Assembly (NCBI RefSeq): GCF_000314005.1
Contig: NZ_JH980292.1
Location: 248,001-312,000 of the forward strand
Length of the DNA stretch: 64,000 nt
Direction: 5' to 3'
Source of the DNA: Spirulina subsalsa PCC 9445
GTDB taxonomy: Bacteria; Cyanobacteriota; Cyanobacteriia; Cyanobacteriales; Spirulinaceae
How positions within the stretch are numbered: the stretch's first letter is position 1; the number at the start of each line of letters is the position of its first letter. The notes under the pieces were generated by a model. It was not told the DNA's origin, did no database searches, and saw nothing but the letters and a program-made list of their open reading frames with translations. Position numbers and translations under genes: made by a program. Shown one piece after another: positions 15,394 through 24,564 of this stretch.

Positions 15394-17142
15394 CTAGAAG
15401 AGTCCTGCGCCCACCAGACAGACACGAAACCCAAGGCTGAAGTTGACGTCGGCGCGCTGATAGTGGTTGCGGTAGGCTGAACGGCAGCTAACCGGGTAGT
15501 GGAACCAAGAACCGCCACGCAGTACAAAAGTACTATCGCTTTCCTTTAGCAAAACCTTAAGATTTGTTGAAGGCTTTTGATAACGATTATCATTCACATT
15601 CTCATCCCATACTCTACCATCTCCAGGCGCACCTTGATAATTGTCATGGAAGGGATCGAAACACCACTCCCAAACATTGCCATGACAATCATACAACCCA
15701 AAGCCATTGGGGGGAAAGCTGGCGACTGGGGTAGTTTCTTTTCGATATTCTCCCTTGGGTGCATTGCCAAAGGTATAGTTGCCGTCATAGTTCACCAAGT
15801 CTGGGGTGATCGTTTCCCCAAAGGCAAAGGGGGTCGTTGTTCCAGCACGGCAAGCATATTCCCATTCTGCCTCGCTGGGTAGGCGATACTCCTTCCCGGT
15901 CAGTTTGCTCAATCGAGCGCACCACTCCACCGCATCATACCAAGACACTTTTTCAACAGGACGATCGCCCCCCTTAAAATGGGATGGGTCAGGGTTCAAA
16001 TCCCGAACAATTTTGCCCACCCGTTCCACCACAACCCGCCATTGATTCTGAGTGATGGGGGTTTTGCCCATCAAAAAGGGGGAAACCCGGACGGAATGCT
16101 GCGGACTTTCCCGCCTAAACCCTTTCCGATCATACTTTTTACACAGCCGCTCAATTTCCGCCTCTTCCGTCCCCATCAAAAACGTGCCGCCGGGGATTTC
16201 CACCATCTCCAACCGCACCCCGTCTCCCAAATCCTGGGGATAGTACCGCGCCTGACCGGGGATTTTCTGAATAATTTCCCCCCGATCGTTGACCCGTACC
16301 GTCTCAAAGCTAAAGGAGGGCAAACCCCCGCCACTATTGGGCAACAAGGCCAACCACGCGGCCACGGTTCGGGGGCGGTCATCGGGTTCTACCGCCATCC
16401 CCTGCTTAATCGCGTTGCGTAATTCTGCCGACCAATGCTTAGGAATGACTAGCCGATCCCTTCTCGTCCGCATTGTCGCAATGGGTGGCAACGTCCCCGT
16501 CAGCACATAGTACAGCGTGGCCGCCAAAGCATAAACGTCCGTAAATTCCCCCCGATGCTCCTGTTCATCGTACTGCTCAATGGGGGCATAACAGGGGGTA
16601 AGGGCGAAGGTGTGGGTTTGGGTCAAGTTGGGGATAAACTCCCGGGCAATGCCAAAATCAATCAACACCGCCTCATCATCGGGCAACCGCACCATAATAT
16701 TCTGGGGCTTAATATCCCGATGGAGTAACCCCTTCTCGTGCATCACATTCAACGCGGCCCCCACCTGCCGGATATAGCGCAAGGCCACCTCCTCGGACAA
16801 TACCCCCCCACGGGCCACCCGATCGCCTAAATCCTGCCCCTGAATATATTCCATCACCATACAGGGCAGCCCCTCATGGTTAAAGTGATTCTCTACCTCG
16901 ACAATATGCCGATGGCGACAGATGGCGATTTTGGCGGTTTCCCGGTCAAAGTCCCGCAGGAACTTTTCCTTATAGGGGATATACTCCGCCTCGGTCATCA
17001 CCTCATCTTTGAGGGTTTTCAGTACCCACTGCCGACCCTGACGGTCTTTGACGAGGTAGGTGATACCAAAACCGCCCTTTTTGATCTGTTTTTCGATGGT
17101 GTAGCGATCGCCAAAAATTTTCGTACCCGGTTGCCAAACCAT
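15394..17142 (-). CDS. Ser/Thr protein kinase fused to FGE/C-type-lectin-fold domain, likely DGR target
   Basis: Residues about 10-270 form a Hanks-type kinase: IKKGGFGITYLVKDRQG (P-loop), the Lys in WVLKTL, catalytic LLHRDIKPQNIMV, IDFGIAREF and CYAPIEQYDE. Residues about 312-580 form a formylglycine-generating-enzyme-like domain (MVEIPGGTFLMG, SWYDAVEWCARLSKLTG, YRLPSEAEWEYACRAGT, GNVWEWCFDP, FVLRGGSW, GFRV). The first catalytic Cys of true FGE is replaced in the RGGSW-CRSAYR segment, so enzyme activity is unlikely. The last 32 residues have the codon pattern of a DGR variable region (separate entry). Such kinase-lectin fusions are known DGR targets in cyanobacteria; ligand binding by the tail may control the kinase. 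No transmembrane segment is visible. Confidence 0.9.
   Translation of the reverse strand: MVWQPGTKIFGDRYTIEKQIKKGGFGITYLVKDRQGRQWVLKTLKDEVMTEAEYIPYKEKFLRDFDRETAKIAICRHRHIVEVENHFNHEGLPCMVMEYIQGQDLGDRVARGGVLSEEVALRYIRQVGAALNVMHEKGLLHRDIKPQNIMVRLPDDEAVLIDFGIAREFIPNLTQTHTFALTPCYAPIEQYDEQEHRGEFTDVYALAATLYYVLTGTLPPIATMRTRRDRLVIPKHWSAELRNAIKQGMAVEPDDRPRTVAAWLALLPNSGGGLPSFSFETVRVNDRGEIIQKIPGQARYYPQDLGDGVRLEMVEIPGGTFLMGTEEAEIERLCKKYDRKGFRRESPQHSVRVSPFLMGKTPITQNQWRVVVERVGKIVRDLNPDPSHFKGGDRPVEKVSWYDAVEWCARLSKLTGKEYRLPSEAEWEYACRAGTTTPFAFGETITPDLVNYDGNYTFGNAPKGEYRKETTPVASFPPNGFGLYDCHGNVWEWCFDPFHDNYQGAPGDGRVWDENVNDNRYQKPSTNLKVLLKESDSTFVLRGGSWFHYPVSCRSAYRNHYQRADVNFSLGFRVCLVGAGLF
15421..15516 (-). other. Putative DGR variable region (VR)
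   Basis: In coding orientation, invariant words (GGCGGTTCTTGG, TGCCGTTCAGCC, GGGTTTCGTGT) alternate with codons that mostly end in C or T: TTC CAC TAC, AGC, TAC, AAC CAC TAT, GAC, AAC TTC AGC. This is what adenine mutagenesis of AAC codons in a template repeat would leave. The encoded segment sits at the C-terminus in the ligand-facing part of the lectin fold, where DGR variable residues lie. No template repeat or reverse transcriptase is visible within the window. Confidence 0.6.
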
Positions 17143-17204
17143 AGGACTTAACCCAACACTCCCCCCAGTTTACCATCTGTCCCCAGTCTGCCTAAATTTA
17201 GAGC

Positions 17205-17395
17205 AGGGGAGCAGGGGAGCAGGGGAATAGTGAATAGCTAAAACTCTTTTATTTTAGGGAACGGGGAACAGGGAACAGGGAACAGGGGGGGAGAGGGGGA
17301 GAGAGGGAGAGGCAATCTCCCGACTCCTGACGCTTATTGCTTCGTACCTTCCTTCGGAACGCTACGCGTTCGCGAAGCGTTGCGCAGCAAACGCA
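17205..17395. repeat. G-rich purine repeats and palindromic short repeat
   Basis: GAGCAGGG and GGGAACA runs occupy about 17205-17315. They are followed by a GC-rich palindromic repeat containing CGCTACGCGTTCGCGAAGCG at about 17361-17380. Related words occur near 1350 and 45800. No gene is visible between 17143 and 17610. Confidence 0.7.
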
Positions 17396-17403
17396 ATGAC
17401 ATT

Positions 17404-17601
17404 ACTTCCGACTCCCGACTCCCGATTCCCGACTCCCGACTCCCGACTCCCGACTCCCGACTCCCGACTCCCGATTCCCGACTCCCGACTCCCGATTCCC
17501 GACTCCCGATTCCCGACTCCCGATTCCCGACTCCCGACTCCCGATTCCCGACTCCCGATTCCCGACTCCCGACTCCCGACTCCCGATTCCCGACTCCCGA
17601 C
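17404..17601. repeat. Long tandem CCCGACT/CCCGATT heptamer array
   Basis: About 28 heptamers follow one another, switching irregularly between CCCGACT and CCCGATT. Because the unit is 7 nt, frames through it encode a repeating 7-residue pattern (PDSRLPT type) on both strands; these are not genes. The array lies just downstream of the DUF3153 gene. Confidence 0.95.
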
Positions 17602-17610
17602 GCATCCTCT

Positions 17611-18387
17611 TCAACTCAAAACTCGATACTTTAAATAAAATCCTCCCCACATCAGCAAAATAATCCCGACTGTTCCTAGTCCTAAATAACTCGGTAGCCA
17701 AAACACGGCCTCGATGTGATTAATTTTCCCCGGTTGGAGTTGCCAAATCAGTTGATGATTGACCTTCTGCACGGGGGGGGCTGTGTCGTCTTGGCGTACC
17801 ACATTCCGCCCACCCCAGGGGGTATTGAGGGCAAATTCTAGGTTTAAAAGATTGCCGGAATTAATGACTAATTCCCCTTCTCCGGCGAAAATACTTAAGG
17901 CGCGGAGGTCTACATCTAAAATAAGGCGATCGCGCTCCAACAACAACAGGTTACTCTGATTCACCACCACCTGAGAGTTAAGCTGCACCACATCGGAGTT
18001 TTCCCCCAATTCCACCCCCTGGGGATTTTGTTCTGTGGGGTTAAAAAACTGATTAAACTTCTCCCCAAATTCCTGACCATTGGCAAAAGGAATCGTCACA
18101 ATCACCTCTTGCTCAGAAACCCGTTTAATGCGACCCTGTAAAGCCTTAGCGCGAGTCTCAATAGTTTTTAGCCACTTTTTCGCCTCACTTTGGCTAAAAC
18201 TGGTCAGTTGCTCCCCTAGTTGAATATGTTGGGTAATCTGGCCCCTATATTGTCCCTGCCAATTCACCCCCACATCGTAACGCACACAACCGGAGAGCAA
18301 AAAAACGGCCATGACAAGGCATAAAATGAGTCCCCTTCCGGGCAATCTCAGCAGTCCCATCAGTCTGGGGGTGAATCCTGGCATCAT
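17611..18387 (-). CDS. DUF3153 lipoprotein
   Basis: The 258-residue protein starts with a hydrophobic signal ending in a lipobox (VFLLSGC), so the mature protein is lipid-anchored. The body has VNWQGQYRGQITQHIQLGEQ and IVTIPFANGQEFGEKFNQFF, matching the cyanobacterial DUF3153 family of unknown function. A second membrane helix (YLGLGTVGIILLMWGGFYL) is at the C-terminus. It is divergent from polA, with about 157 nt between the two starts. Confidence 0.8.
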   Translation of the reverse strand: MMPGFTPRLMGLLRLPGRGLILCLVMAVFLLSGCVRYDVGVNWQGQYRGQITQHIQLGEQLTSFSQSEAKKWLKTIETRAKALQGRIKRVSEQEVIVTIPFANGQEFGEKFNQFFNPTEQNPQGVELGENSDVVQLNSQVVVNQSNLLLLERDRLILDVDLRALSIFAGEGELVINSGNLLNLEFALNTPWGGRNVVRQDDTAPPVQKVNHQLIWQLQPGKINHIEAVFWLPSYLGLGTVGIILLMWGGFYLKYRVLS

Positions 18388-18544
18388 CGAACTTTCCCAA
18401 CTCTTATGTTACAATGGATCACTAACAAAAATAGCTAAAACCCTTGTTAGGCAAGGGAAAGGGAGTCTTAAGCCTGCAAAAAAAGCCCTCCCGATTTGTA
18501 TTTCTGAGTCAACCGCATTTACCATAATTCATCATAAATCATTA

Positions 18545-21424
18545 ATGACTGTTCAAACTCGTCCCACCCTCCTACTCATCGACGGTCATTCTTTGGCCTT
18601 TCGGGCTTATTATGCCTTTGCCAAGGGACGAGATGGGGGATTGCGCACCTCTGGGGGGATTCCTACTAATATCTGTTTTGGTTTTGTCAAGTCTTTGTTA
18701 CAAATCTTAACTATCCAGAAACCTGATCGAATTGCGATCGCCTTTGACTTAGCGGACCCCACCTTCAGACATAAGCTAGACGAGGGCTATAAGGCCGATA
18801 GAACCGACACCCCCGAAGATTTTATCCAAGACCTCGCCAACCTCAAAACCCTCTTAAATGCCCTAAATTTGCCCACTGTAACCGCCTCTGGCTACGAGGC
18901 CGACGACATCCTTGGCACCCTCACCCAACAAGGCACAGCCGCAGGATATCAGGTTAAAATCATCAGTGGCGACCGGGATTTATTCCAATTAGTAGACGAC
19001 GAAAAAGGCGTAAGTGTCCTTTATTTTGACCGCAATGTAATTAAAGGATCCGTCACCGGGACCGTTGAATATAAAAGCGCCGAAGTGGAAGCCAAACTAG
19101 GCGTAAAACCCAGTCAAGTCGTGGATTATAAAGCCCTGTGTGGGGATAAATCCGACAGTATTCCGGGAGTCAAAGGCATCGGCGAAAAAACCGCCGTTAA
19201 ACTCCTCCACACCTACGAAACCTTAGATAATATTTATCAAAACCTAGGCAAAATTACCGGGGCAAATTACAAGAAACTCAAAGAGGGAAAAGCGGACGCG
19301 GAACATTCCCAAATCCTAGCCCGAATTAAACTGGATGTTCCCCTAGACATTACCCTAGATCAATGTCACCTGAGAGGATTTAACCCCCAGAACGTTAAAC
19401 CCATCCTAGAACATCTAGAACTACGGCAATTCCTCAAACAAATTGACCACCTCCAGCACCAACTCGGAGGAGAAGTTCCCCCCCCTCCACCAGAGTCTAC
19501 CCTTGAGGATACCTCCTTTTTCTCCCCAGAAGAAACCGACTCCCACCCCCCCCGACAAAGCATTACAATTCAACCCCAAATCATCCAAACAGAAGCCCAA
19601 CTGACTCAACTGATTACCCAGTTAAAACAACATACAGATCCTAACCTACCCGTCGCGTGGGACACAGAAACCACCTCCCTCAATCCCCGTCAAACTGAGT
19701 TAGTGGGGTTAGGTTGTTGTTGGGGCAAAAATCCTCAAGATGTGGCCTATATTCCCCTTAGTCATACCCAAGGGGAACAACTAGAGAAAGCCCTTGTTTT
19801 AGAACAAATTGGCGCAATTCTAGCCGATAGAACCTATCCGAAAGTATTCCAAAACGCGAAATTCGACCGTCTGGTTTTACACCACCAAGGGATTGCTTTA
19901 GACGGGGTTGTATTTGACCCTATGTTAGCCCATTATGTCCTCCATCCTGAAGAGAATCATAACTTAACGGATCTTTCTAATCAGTATCTCGATGGAATCA
20001 CCGCCCAAAGTTATAAAGAATTGGGGTTAAGTAAAGAACAAACCATTGCCGATCTCCCCATTCCCCAAGCGGCCGCCTACTGTGGATTAGATGCCTATGC
20101 CACCTATCAATTAGTGCCTAAACTACAAGCAGAATTAGACGAACTCCCAGAACTGAATCAACTTTTCCGAGACATTGAACTGCCCTTAGAACCCGTTTTA
20201 GCCGCCATGGAAACCCGGGGAATTCGGATTAACTTACCCTACTTAAAAACCTTATCCGAACAACTGGAACAGGAGTTACAACAACTCGAACAACAAGCCT
20301 ATGAAGATGTGGGGGAAACCTTTAACTTAAACTCCCCGAAACAGTTAGCTGAGATTCTGTTTGATAAGTTAGGGTTGAGTACGAAAAAATCGCGCAAAAC
20401 CAAAACGGGATATTCTACCGATCACGCCACTCTCGAAAAGTTACAAGGGGATCATCCCCTGATTGACCATATTTTATCCCACCGAACGTTAGCGAAACTG
20501 AAATCTACTTATATCGACGCACTACCGGAACTGATTGATCCCCAAACCCAACGGATTCACACAGACTTTAACCAGGCTGTAACCTCTACGGGGCGCTTAT
20601 CGTCGTCTAACCCAAACTTACAAAATATTCCTGTGCGCAGTGAATTTTCTCGCCAAATTCGTCAGGCTTTTTTACCCCAAGATGGATGGCTTTTAGCTTC
20701 GGCGGATTATTCCCAAATTGAGTTAAGAATTCTTGCTCATTTAAGTCAAGAACCGGTATTAGTGGAAGCCTATCAAAAGGGGGAAGATGTCCATACGGTA
20801 ACAGCGCGTTTGTTGTTTGAGAAAAGCGATGTTACCCCGGATGAACGACGACTGGGGAAAACAATTAATTTCGGTGTCATTTACGGTATGGGTGCCCAGC
20901 GTTTTGCGCGGGAGGCTGGGGTATCTCAGAAGGAGGGGAAGGTATTTATTGAACGCTATCGGTCCCGCTACCCTCGGGTGTTCGATTATCTGGAGACGAT
21001 GAAAAAAAATGCGATCGCCCTCGGTTATGTGGAAACCCTGCAAAAGCGCCGTCGTTACTTTAATTTCACCAGTGCCACCCTACAAAGATTATATGAGAGC
21101 AACCCCCAAGCGATTGATTTAGACGAGTTAAAGGGGCTGTCTGGTGTAGATGCTCAATTATTAAGAGCGGCCGCGAATGCGCCCATTCAGGGGTCAAGTG
21201 CGGATATTATTAAAATTGCCATGGTTAAGTTGCAGCCGATTTTGCAACAATATCAAGCCAAATTGTTGTTACAAGTCCATGATGAATTAGTGTTTGAAGT
21301 TCCCCCGGAAGAATGGGAGAGTTTAGAGCCACAAATTAAGCAAATCATGGAAAAGGCGGTGAGTTTAACTGTCCCTTTAGAGGTTGAAGTGAGGGCGGGT
21401 GCCAACTGGATGGAGGCTAAGTAG
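18545..21424 (+). CDS. polA: DNA polymerase I
   Basis: From ATG 18545 the protein has 959 residues. It starts MTVQTRPTLLLIDGHSLAFR, the usual beginning of the 5'-3' exonuclease domain (residues 1-295, with ASGYEADDILGTL and GVKGIGEKTA). The frame is open upstream to 18311, but that part overlaps the divergent gene and its promoter. The 3'-5' exonuclease domain (about 345-525) keeps the catalytic pair D373/E375 in WDTETTSL, so proofreading is probably active. The polymerase domain shows motif A ADYSQIELRILAHLS (D721), motif B GKTINFGVIYGMGAQ and motif C QVHDELVFE (D913). It fills gaps in repair and removes Okazaki primers. Its TAG stop lies in a TAGGGCTTGCTGAATAAG repeat end. Confidence 0.97.
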   Translation: MTVQTRPTLLLIDGHSLAFRAYYAFAKGRDGGLRTSGGIPTNICFGFVKSLLQILTIQKPDRIAIAFDLADPTFRHKLDEGYKADRTDTPEDFIQDLANLKTLLNALNLPTVTASGYEADDILGTLTQQGTAAGYQVKIISGDRDLFQLVDDEKGVSVLYFDRNVIKGSVTGTVEYKSAEVEAKLGVKPSQVVDYKALCGDKSDSIPGVKGIGEKTAVKLLHTYETLDNIYQNLGKITGANYKKLKEGKADAEHSQILARIKLDVPLDITLDQCHLRGFNPQNVKPILEHLELRQFLKQIDHLQHQLGGEVPPPPPESTLEDTSFFSPEETDSHPPRQSITIQPQIIQTEAQLTQLITQLKQHTDPNLPVAWDTETTSLNPRQTELVGLGCCWGKNPQDVAYIPLSHTQGEQLEKALVLEQIGAILADRTYPKVFQNAKFDRLVLHHQGIALDGVVFDPMLAHYVLHPEENHNLTDLSNQYLDGITAQSYKELGLSKEQTIADLPIPQAAAYCGLDAYATYQLVPKLQAELDELPELNQLFRDIELPLEPVLAAMETRGIRINLPYLKTLSEQLEQELQQLEQQAYEDVGETFNLNSPKQLAEILFDKLGLSTKKSRKTKTGYSTDHATLEKLQGDHPLIDHILSHRTLAKLKSTYIDALPELIDPQTQRIHTDFNQAVTSTGRLSSSNPNLQNIPVRSEFSRQIRQAFLPQDGWLLASADYSQIELRILAHLSQEPVLVEAYQKGEDVHTVTARLLFEKSDVTPDERRLGKTINFGVIYGMGAQRFAREAGVSQKEGKVFIERYRSRYPRVFDYLETMKKNAIALGYVETLQKRRRYFNFTSATLQRLYESNPQAIDLDELKGLSGVDAQLLRAAANAPIQGSSADIIKIAMVKLQPILQQYQAKLLLQVHDELVFEVPPEEWESLEPQIKQIMEKAVSLTVPLEVEVRAGANWMEAK

Positions 21425-21440
21425 GGCTTGCTGAATAAGT
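21422..21440. repeat. Solitary MITE end at the polA stop codon
   Basis: TAGGGCTTGCTGAATAAGT is the best copy of the terminal repeat seen in the elements at 5022-5225, 6471-6600 and 47041-47211. No matching opposite end is found before the next gene at 21541, so it is a solo or decayed element. Confidence 0.6.
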
Positions 21441-21540
21441 CCAAGAAAAGTAACAAAATTTGGGGGTAATCCGTAGCGGACAAGGTTATGAATATAATAA
21501 TTCGAACAACATAATAGTTATGTGAAGGAGTAAGTAAGTT

Positions 21541-22581
21541 ATGACAATATCTGAACCCCTTGTTAGTGTTGTGATCCCAACCTACAATAGAGCCTATATT
21601 TTAGAACGAACGATTCAAACTGTTTTAGCCCAAACTTACCAAAATTTTGAAATAATTGTAGTTGATGATGGCTCGGCAGACAACACATCTGAACTGATGG
21701 AAAAGTGGACAGACTCACGGATTAAATACATCCGTTATGAACCAAATCGTAGAGTTTGTGTAGCACGCAACGTCGGTATGAATGCTTCTCAAGGTGAATA
21801 TATCGCCTTGTTGGACTCAGATGATCAATGGTCTTCTCAGAAACTAGAAAAACAATTATATGGGTTCAATAGACCGGAAGTTGGTGCTGTTTATTGTTGG
21901 TCATATTTTGTTGGAGTTTTTAATGAGATTAAACGTCTACGGACTTCGGAAGCAAGAGGTGATTTGAGAGAAAATTTACTCTATAAAAATTTTATTGGTA
22001 GTGCCTCTACTATTATGTTTAAACGAGAGGCTCTAGAAAAAGATATCTACTTTGACCCAGAGTTACCCTTTTGTGAAGATTGGGACTTTTTTATCAAGCT
22101 TGCTCAACATTATGAGTTTGAGGTTATTAAAGAAGGTTTATTATATTATTCGGATGATTTAAGTCAAGAGGATAGAGCGACGGCTAAAAGCTCGATGATG
22201 ACTGAAGGTTTTATAATTTTTTTAAATCGCTATCACACACAACTACCAGAATGCTATAAAAATATTGGAACATTAACCTTAGAACAAAAATCAGTATGTT
22301 TTTTCAGTTTAGGACAAGTTTTAATCTATCATGGACAACGTTCTAATAACTTACAAGGGATAGAGCTAGGGTCTAAATATCTAAAGTTTTCCTATGGAAT
22401 TGCTCCCTATAAAATCCGTTTTCTATACCATTACTTAAGCTCCTTAAGAGGAGGAAATTTTTATATAAAAGTGAATAATTTAGAAAAAAGTATACGTCAT
22501 CAGTTGGGAAAACTTAGATTTTGGAGAAAGGTGAGGAAACATAATCGTCTTGCACCTACTAGCCCATCATACAAACGTTAA
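21541..22581 (+). CDS. Glycosyltransferase family 2
   Basis: The 346-residue protein starts LVSVVIPTYNRAYILERTI, followed by FEIIVVDDGSADNTSEL, CVARNVGMNASQGEYIALL and the DxD-type metal site LLDSDDQW, all family 2 GT-A features. FCEDWDFFIKLA near residue 180 fits the acceptor side. A GAAGGAG ribosome site precedes the ATG. The gene is distinctly more AT-rich than polA and the next genes, which suggests recent acquisition. Substrates are unknown. Confidence 0.85.
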   Translation: MTISEPLVSVVIPTYNRAYILERTIQTVLAQTYQNFEIIVVDDGSADNTSELMEKWTDSRIKYIRYEPNRRVCVARNVGMNASQGEYIALLDSDDQWSSQKLEKQLYGFNRPEVGAVYCWSYFVGVFNEIKRLRTSEARGDLRENLLYKNFIGSASTIMFKREALEKDIYFDPELPFCEDWDFFIKLAQHYEFEVIKEGLLYYSDDLSQEDRATAKSSMMTEGFIIFLNRYHTQLPECYKNIGTLTLEQKSVCFFSLGQVLIYHGQRSNNLQGIELGSKYLKFSYGIAPYKIRFLYHYLSSLRGGNFYIKVNNLEKSIRHQLGKLRFWRKVRKHNRLAPTSPSYKR

Positions 22582-22679
22582 ATAATGCTACTTTAATATA
22601 AATCCCAACTGAGACTGTAGCCGCAATACTTAATTGAGCAAAAATGGTCTAAAATGGTGTTAAGTTGAGGTAAAATAAT

Positions 22680-23495
22680 ATGGGTCAACCTGAATTGAAA
22701 ACTGTTCCTTTCGCGGTTAATGGGACACTGATGCGGGGTTTGGAATTGAACCCCAATTTATTAGATATTGGGGCAACATTTCGCCAAGAAACCCAGACGG
22801 AAGCGAGTTATAAATTATGGTCAATTGGGGATGAATACCCGGCAATGCAGCGTGTGGAAAGGGGAGGAGAAAAGATTGCTTTAGAATTGTGGGATGTGCC
22901 TCCCTCGGGTTTAGTGACCATTCTGCAACAAGAACCTCCGGGGCTTTGTGTGGGGAAGGTGTCCCTAGAGACGGGGGAACAAGTCTTAGGGGTGCTGGGG
23001 GAGGGAATCTGTTGCGCAGACGGACAGGAGATTACCCAGTATGGGGGATGGCGCAATTATATCAAAACCCTGAAGGAACTAGACCGTGAGGAACGTTTAG
23101 AACGAATGTTGGCGATCGCAGAACAAAACCAACTCGGCGAAATTGCTTGCAAACTCTGGTCATTACAGCCCTATTTTAGCGCTTGGGTCTACTATGGGTC
23201 ATGGGAATTTCGTTCCCCCCTCCCCCAAAAATCCCCCAGTGACACGGCCACCTATGTCACCAGTTTTGGAGTCGCGCCCCTCCTTCGTTCCGGGATTCAA
23301 CTGTTCCTTTGCCCGCAAAACCTAGGTTTATTATACAATAAATCTCAGTCCGATGTCCAGCAATTGATTAAAGAGTTTAAGTCTTATTTACCGGAAATTC
23401 CGGCTCAAAACAATTGGCTCAAATTTAAACTCAATCAACCGGAACAAGCCACGTTTTTTATTACCCTATTCGGTCAATTTGCCAACTTATTTTAA
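22680..23495 (+). CDS. Gamma-glutamylcyclotransferase-fold protein, AtzF C-terminal-like
   Basis: The first 110 residues (VPFAVNGTLMRGLELN, ASYKLWSIGDEYPAMQRV, LELWDVPPSGLVTIL) resemble the C-terminal domain of allophanate hydrolase, which has a gamma-glutamylcyclotransferase-like fold. The remaining 160 residues (WSLQPYFSAWVYYGSW, FITLFGQFANLF) are not recognised. There is no amidase domain. The stop lies 12 nt before a BiuH-like hydrolase, so they form an operon. A decarboxylating or accessory role in allophanate-type breakdown is inferred from this pairing. Confidence 0.6.
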   Translation: MGQPELKTVPFAVNGTLMRGLELNPNLLDIGATFRQETQTEASYKLWSIGDEYPAMQRVERGGEKIALELWDVPPSGLVTILQQEPPGLCVGKVSLETGEQVLGVLGEGICCADGQEITQYGGWRNYIKTLKELDREERLERMLAIAEQNQLGEIACKLWSLQPYFSAWVYYGSWEFRSPLPQKSPSDTATYVTSFGVAPLLRSGIQLFLCPQNLGLLYNKSQSDVQQLIKEFKSYLPEIPAQNNWLKFKLNQPEQATFFITLFGQFANLF

Positions 23496-23507
23496 GCTAA
23501 CAACACC

Positions 23508-24191
23508 ATGACTCGTTATATTCCTGCTGATCCTTATCCCTACCCCTATAATGGGGATCTCCGCCCAGAAAACACGGTTTTAATCATCATTGATATGCAA
23601 ACTGATTTTTGTGGGATGGGGGGCTATGTTGACCAGATGGGCTATGATTTATCCTTAACTCGCGCCCCCATTGAACCCCTACAAAATGTTCTTAAGGTGA
23701 TGCGAGAACAAGGTTTTCCTATTATGCACACCCGGGAAGGACACCGCCCGGATTTATCGGATTTACCGGAAAACAAACGTTGGCGGAGTCAACAAATCGG
23801 GGCAGGAATTGGCGATGCGGGGCCTTGTGGACGGATTTTAGTGCGAGGGGAGCCGGGATGGGAAATTATCCCAGAATTAGCTCCTCTGCCCGGAGAAACG
23901 ATTATTGATAAGCCGGGAAAAGGGGCATTTTATGCCACAGATTTGGATTTATTACTGCGCCAAAAGGGGATTCAAAATATTATTCTCACCGGAATTACAA
24001 CAGATGTTTGTGTTCATACCACGATGCGGGAAGCCAATGATCGGGGCTATGAATGTTTAGTGCTGTCTGACTGTACAGGAGCGACGGATTATGGCAATTA
24101 TTTAGCGGCTTTAAAGATGATTAAAATGCAGGGGGGAGTATTTGGAACGGTGACAGATTCTAAGACGTTAATTCAAGGTTTGACTTCATAA
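23508..24191 (+). CDS. Isochorismatase-family cysteine hydrolase, biuret amidohydrolase-like
   Basis: The 227-residue protein shows the catalytic triad of the family: Asp in [17 protein letters not shown], Lys in [15 protein letters not shown], and the nucleophile Cys in [16 protein letters not shown]. The long stretches [18 protein letters not shown] and [19 protein letters not shown] closely resemble biuret amidohydrolases, which convert biuret to allophanate and ammonia. The upstream AtzF-C-like gene supports nitrogen salvage from a urea-related compound. RutB-type or another amidase specificity cannot be excluded from sequence alone. Confidence 0.8.
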   Translation: MTRYIPADPYPYPYNGDLRPENTVLIIIDMQTDFCGMGGYVDQMGYDLSLTRAPIEPLQNVLKVMREQGFPIMHTREGHRPDLSDLPENKRWRSQQIGAGIGDAGPCGRILVRGEPGWEIIPELAPLPGETIIDKPGKGAFYATDLDLLLRQKGIQNIILTGITTDVCVHTTMREANDRGYECLVLSDCTGATDYGNYLAALKMIKMQGGVFGTVTDSKTLIQGLTS

Positions 24192-24228
24192 TTATAGAGC
24201 AAGCACGGATGGAGGAGAATTTATAATC

Positions 24229-24564
24229 ATGTACACCCTACAAAAAACTAATACCAAAATTTTCCTTGATTACGATTGTATTGTAGCGGCTTGCCAAAAA
24301 TGGAAAATCATAGAATTTGCCCTATTTGGCTCGGTGCTAAGAGATGACTTTCAGCCTGATAGAAGCGATGTTGATGTGTTAGTCGTTTTTCATCGAGACG
24401 CTCACTGGACATTGTTTGATCTCGTTGATATTGAGGACGACTTTAAGAAAATTTTGGGTAGAGATGTAGATTTAGTTGAACGCGAAAGTATAGAAAAAAG
24501 TGATAACCCTTTCCGTAAGCAGGAAATTTTAAACTCTTTAAAAGTGATTTATGCTGCCTCGTGA
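24229..24564 (+). CDS. mntA: MntA-type nucleotidyltransferase antitoxin
   Basis: The 111-residue minimal nucleotidyltransferase has FALFGSVLRDDFQPDRSDVDV, a GS motif and DVD metal ligands. In MntA-HepT (type VII) pairs this antitoxin adds AMP to the HEPN toxin and silences it. The spacer between GS and DxD is 11 residues rather than the common 10. A strong GGAGGAG precedes the ATG. It overlaps the HEPN gene by 14 nt, which fixes the pairing. Confidence 0.85.
   Translation: MYTLQKTNTKIFLDYDCIVAACQKWKIIEFALFGSVLRDDFQPDRSDVDVLVVFHRDAHWTLFDLVDIEDDFKKILGRDVDLVERESIEKSDNPFRKQEILNSLKVIYAAS

Noticed and set aside
17380-17701. Several frames through the heptamer array (PDSRLPT-type repeats)
   Set aside because: A 7-nt tandem repeat keeps all frames open; the products are only translations of the repeat.
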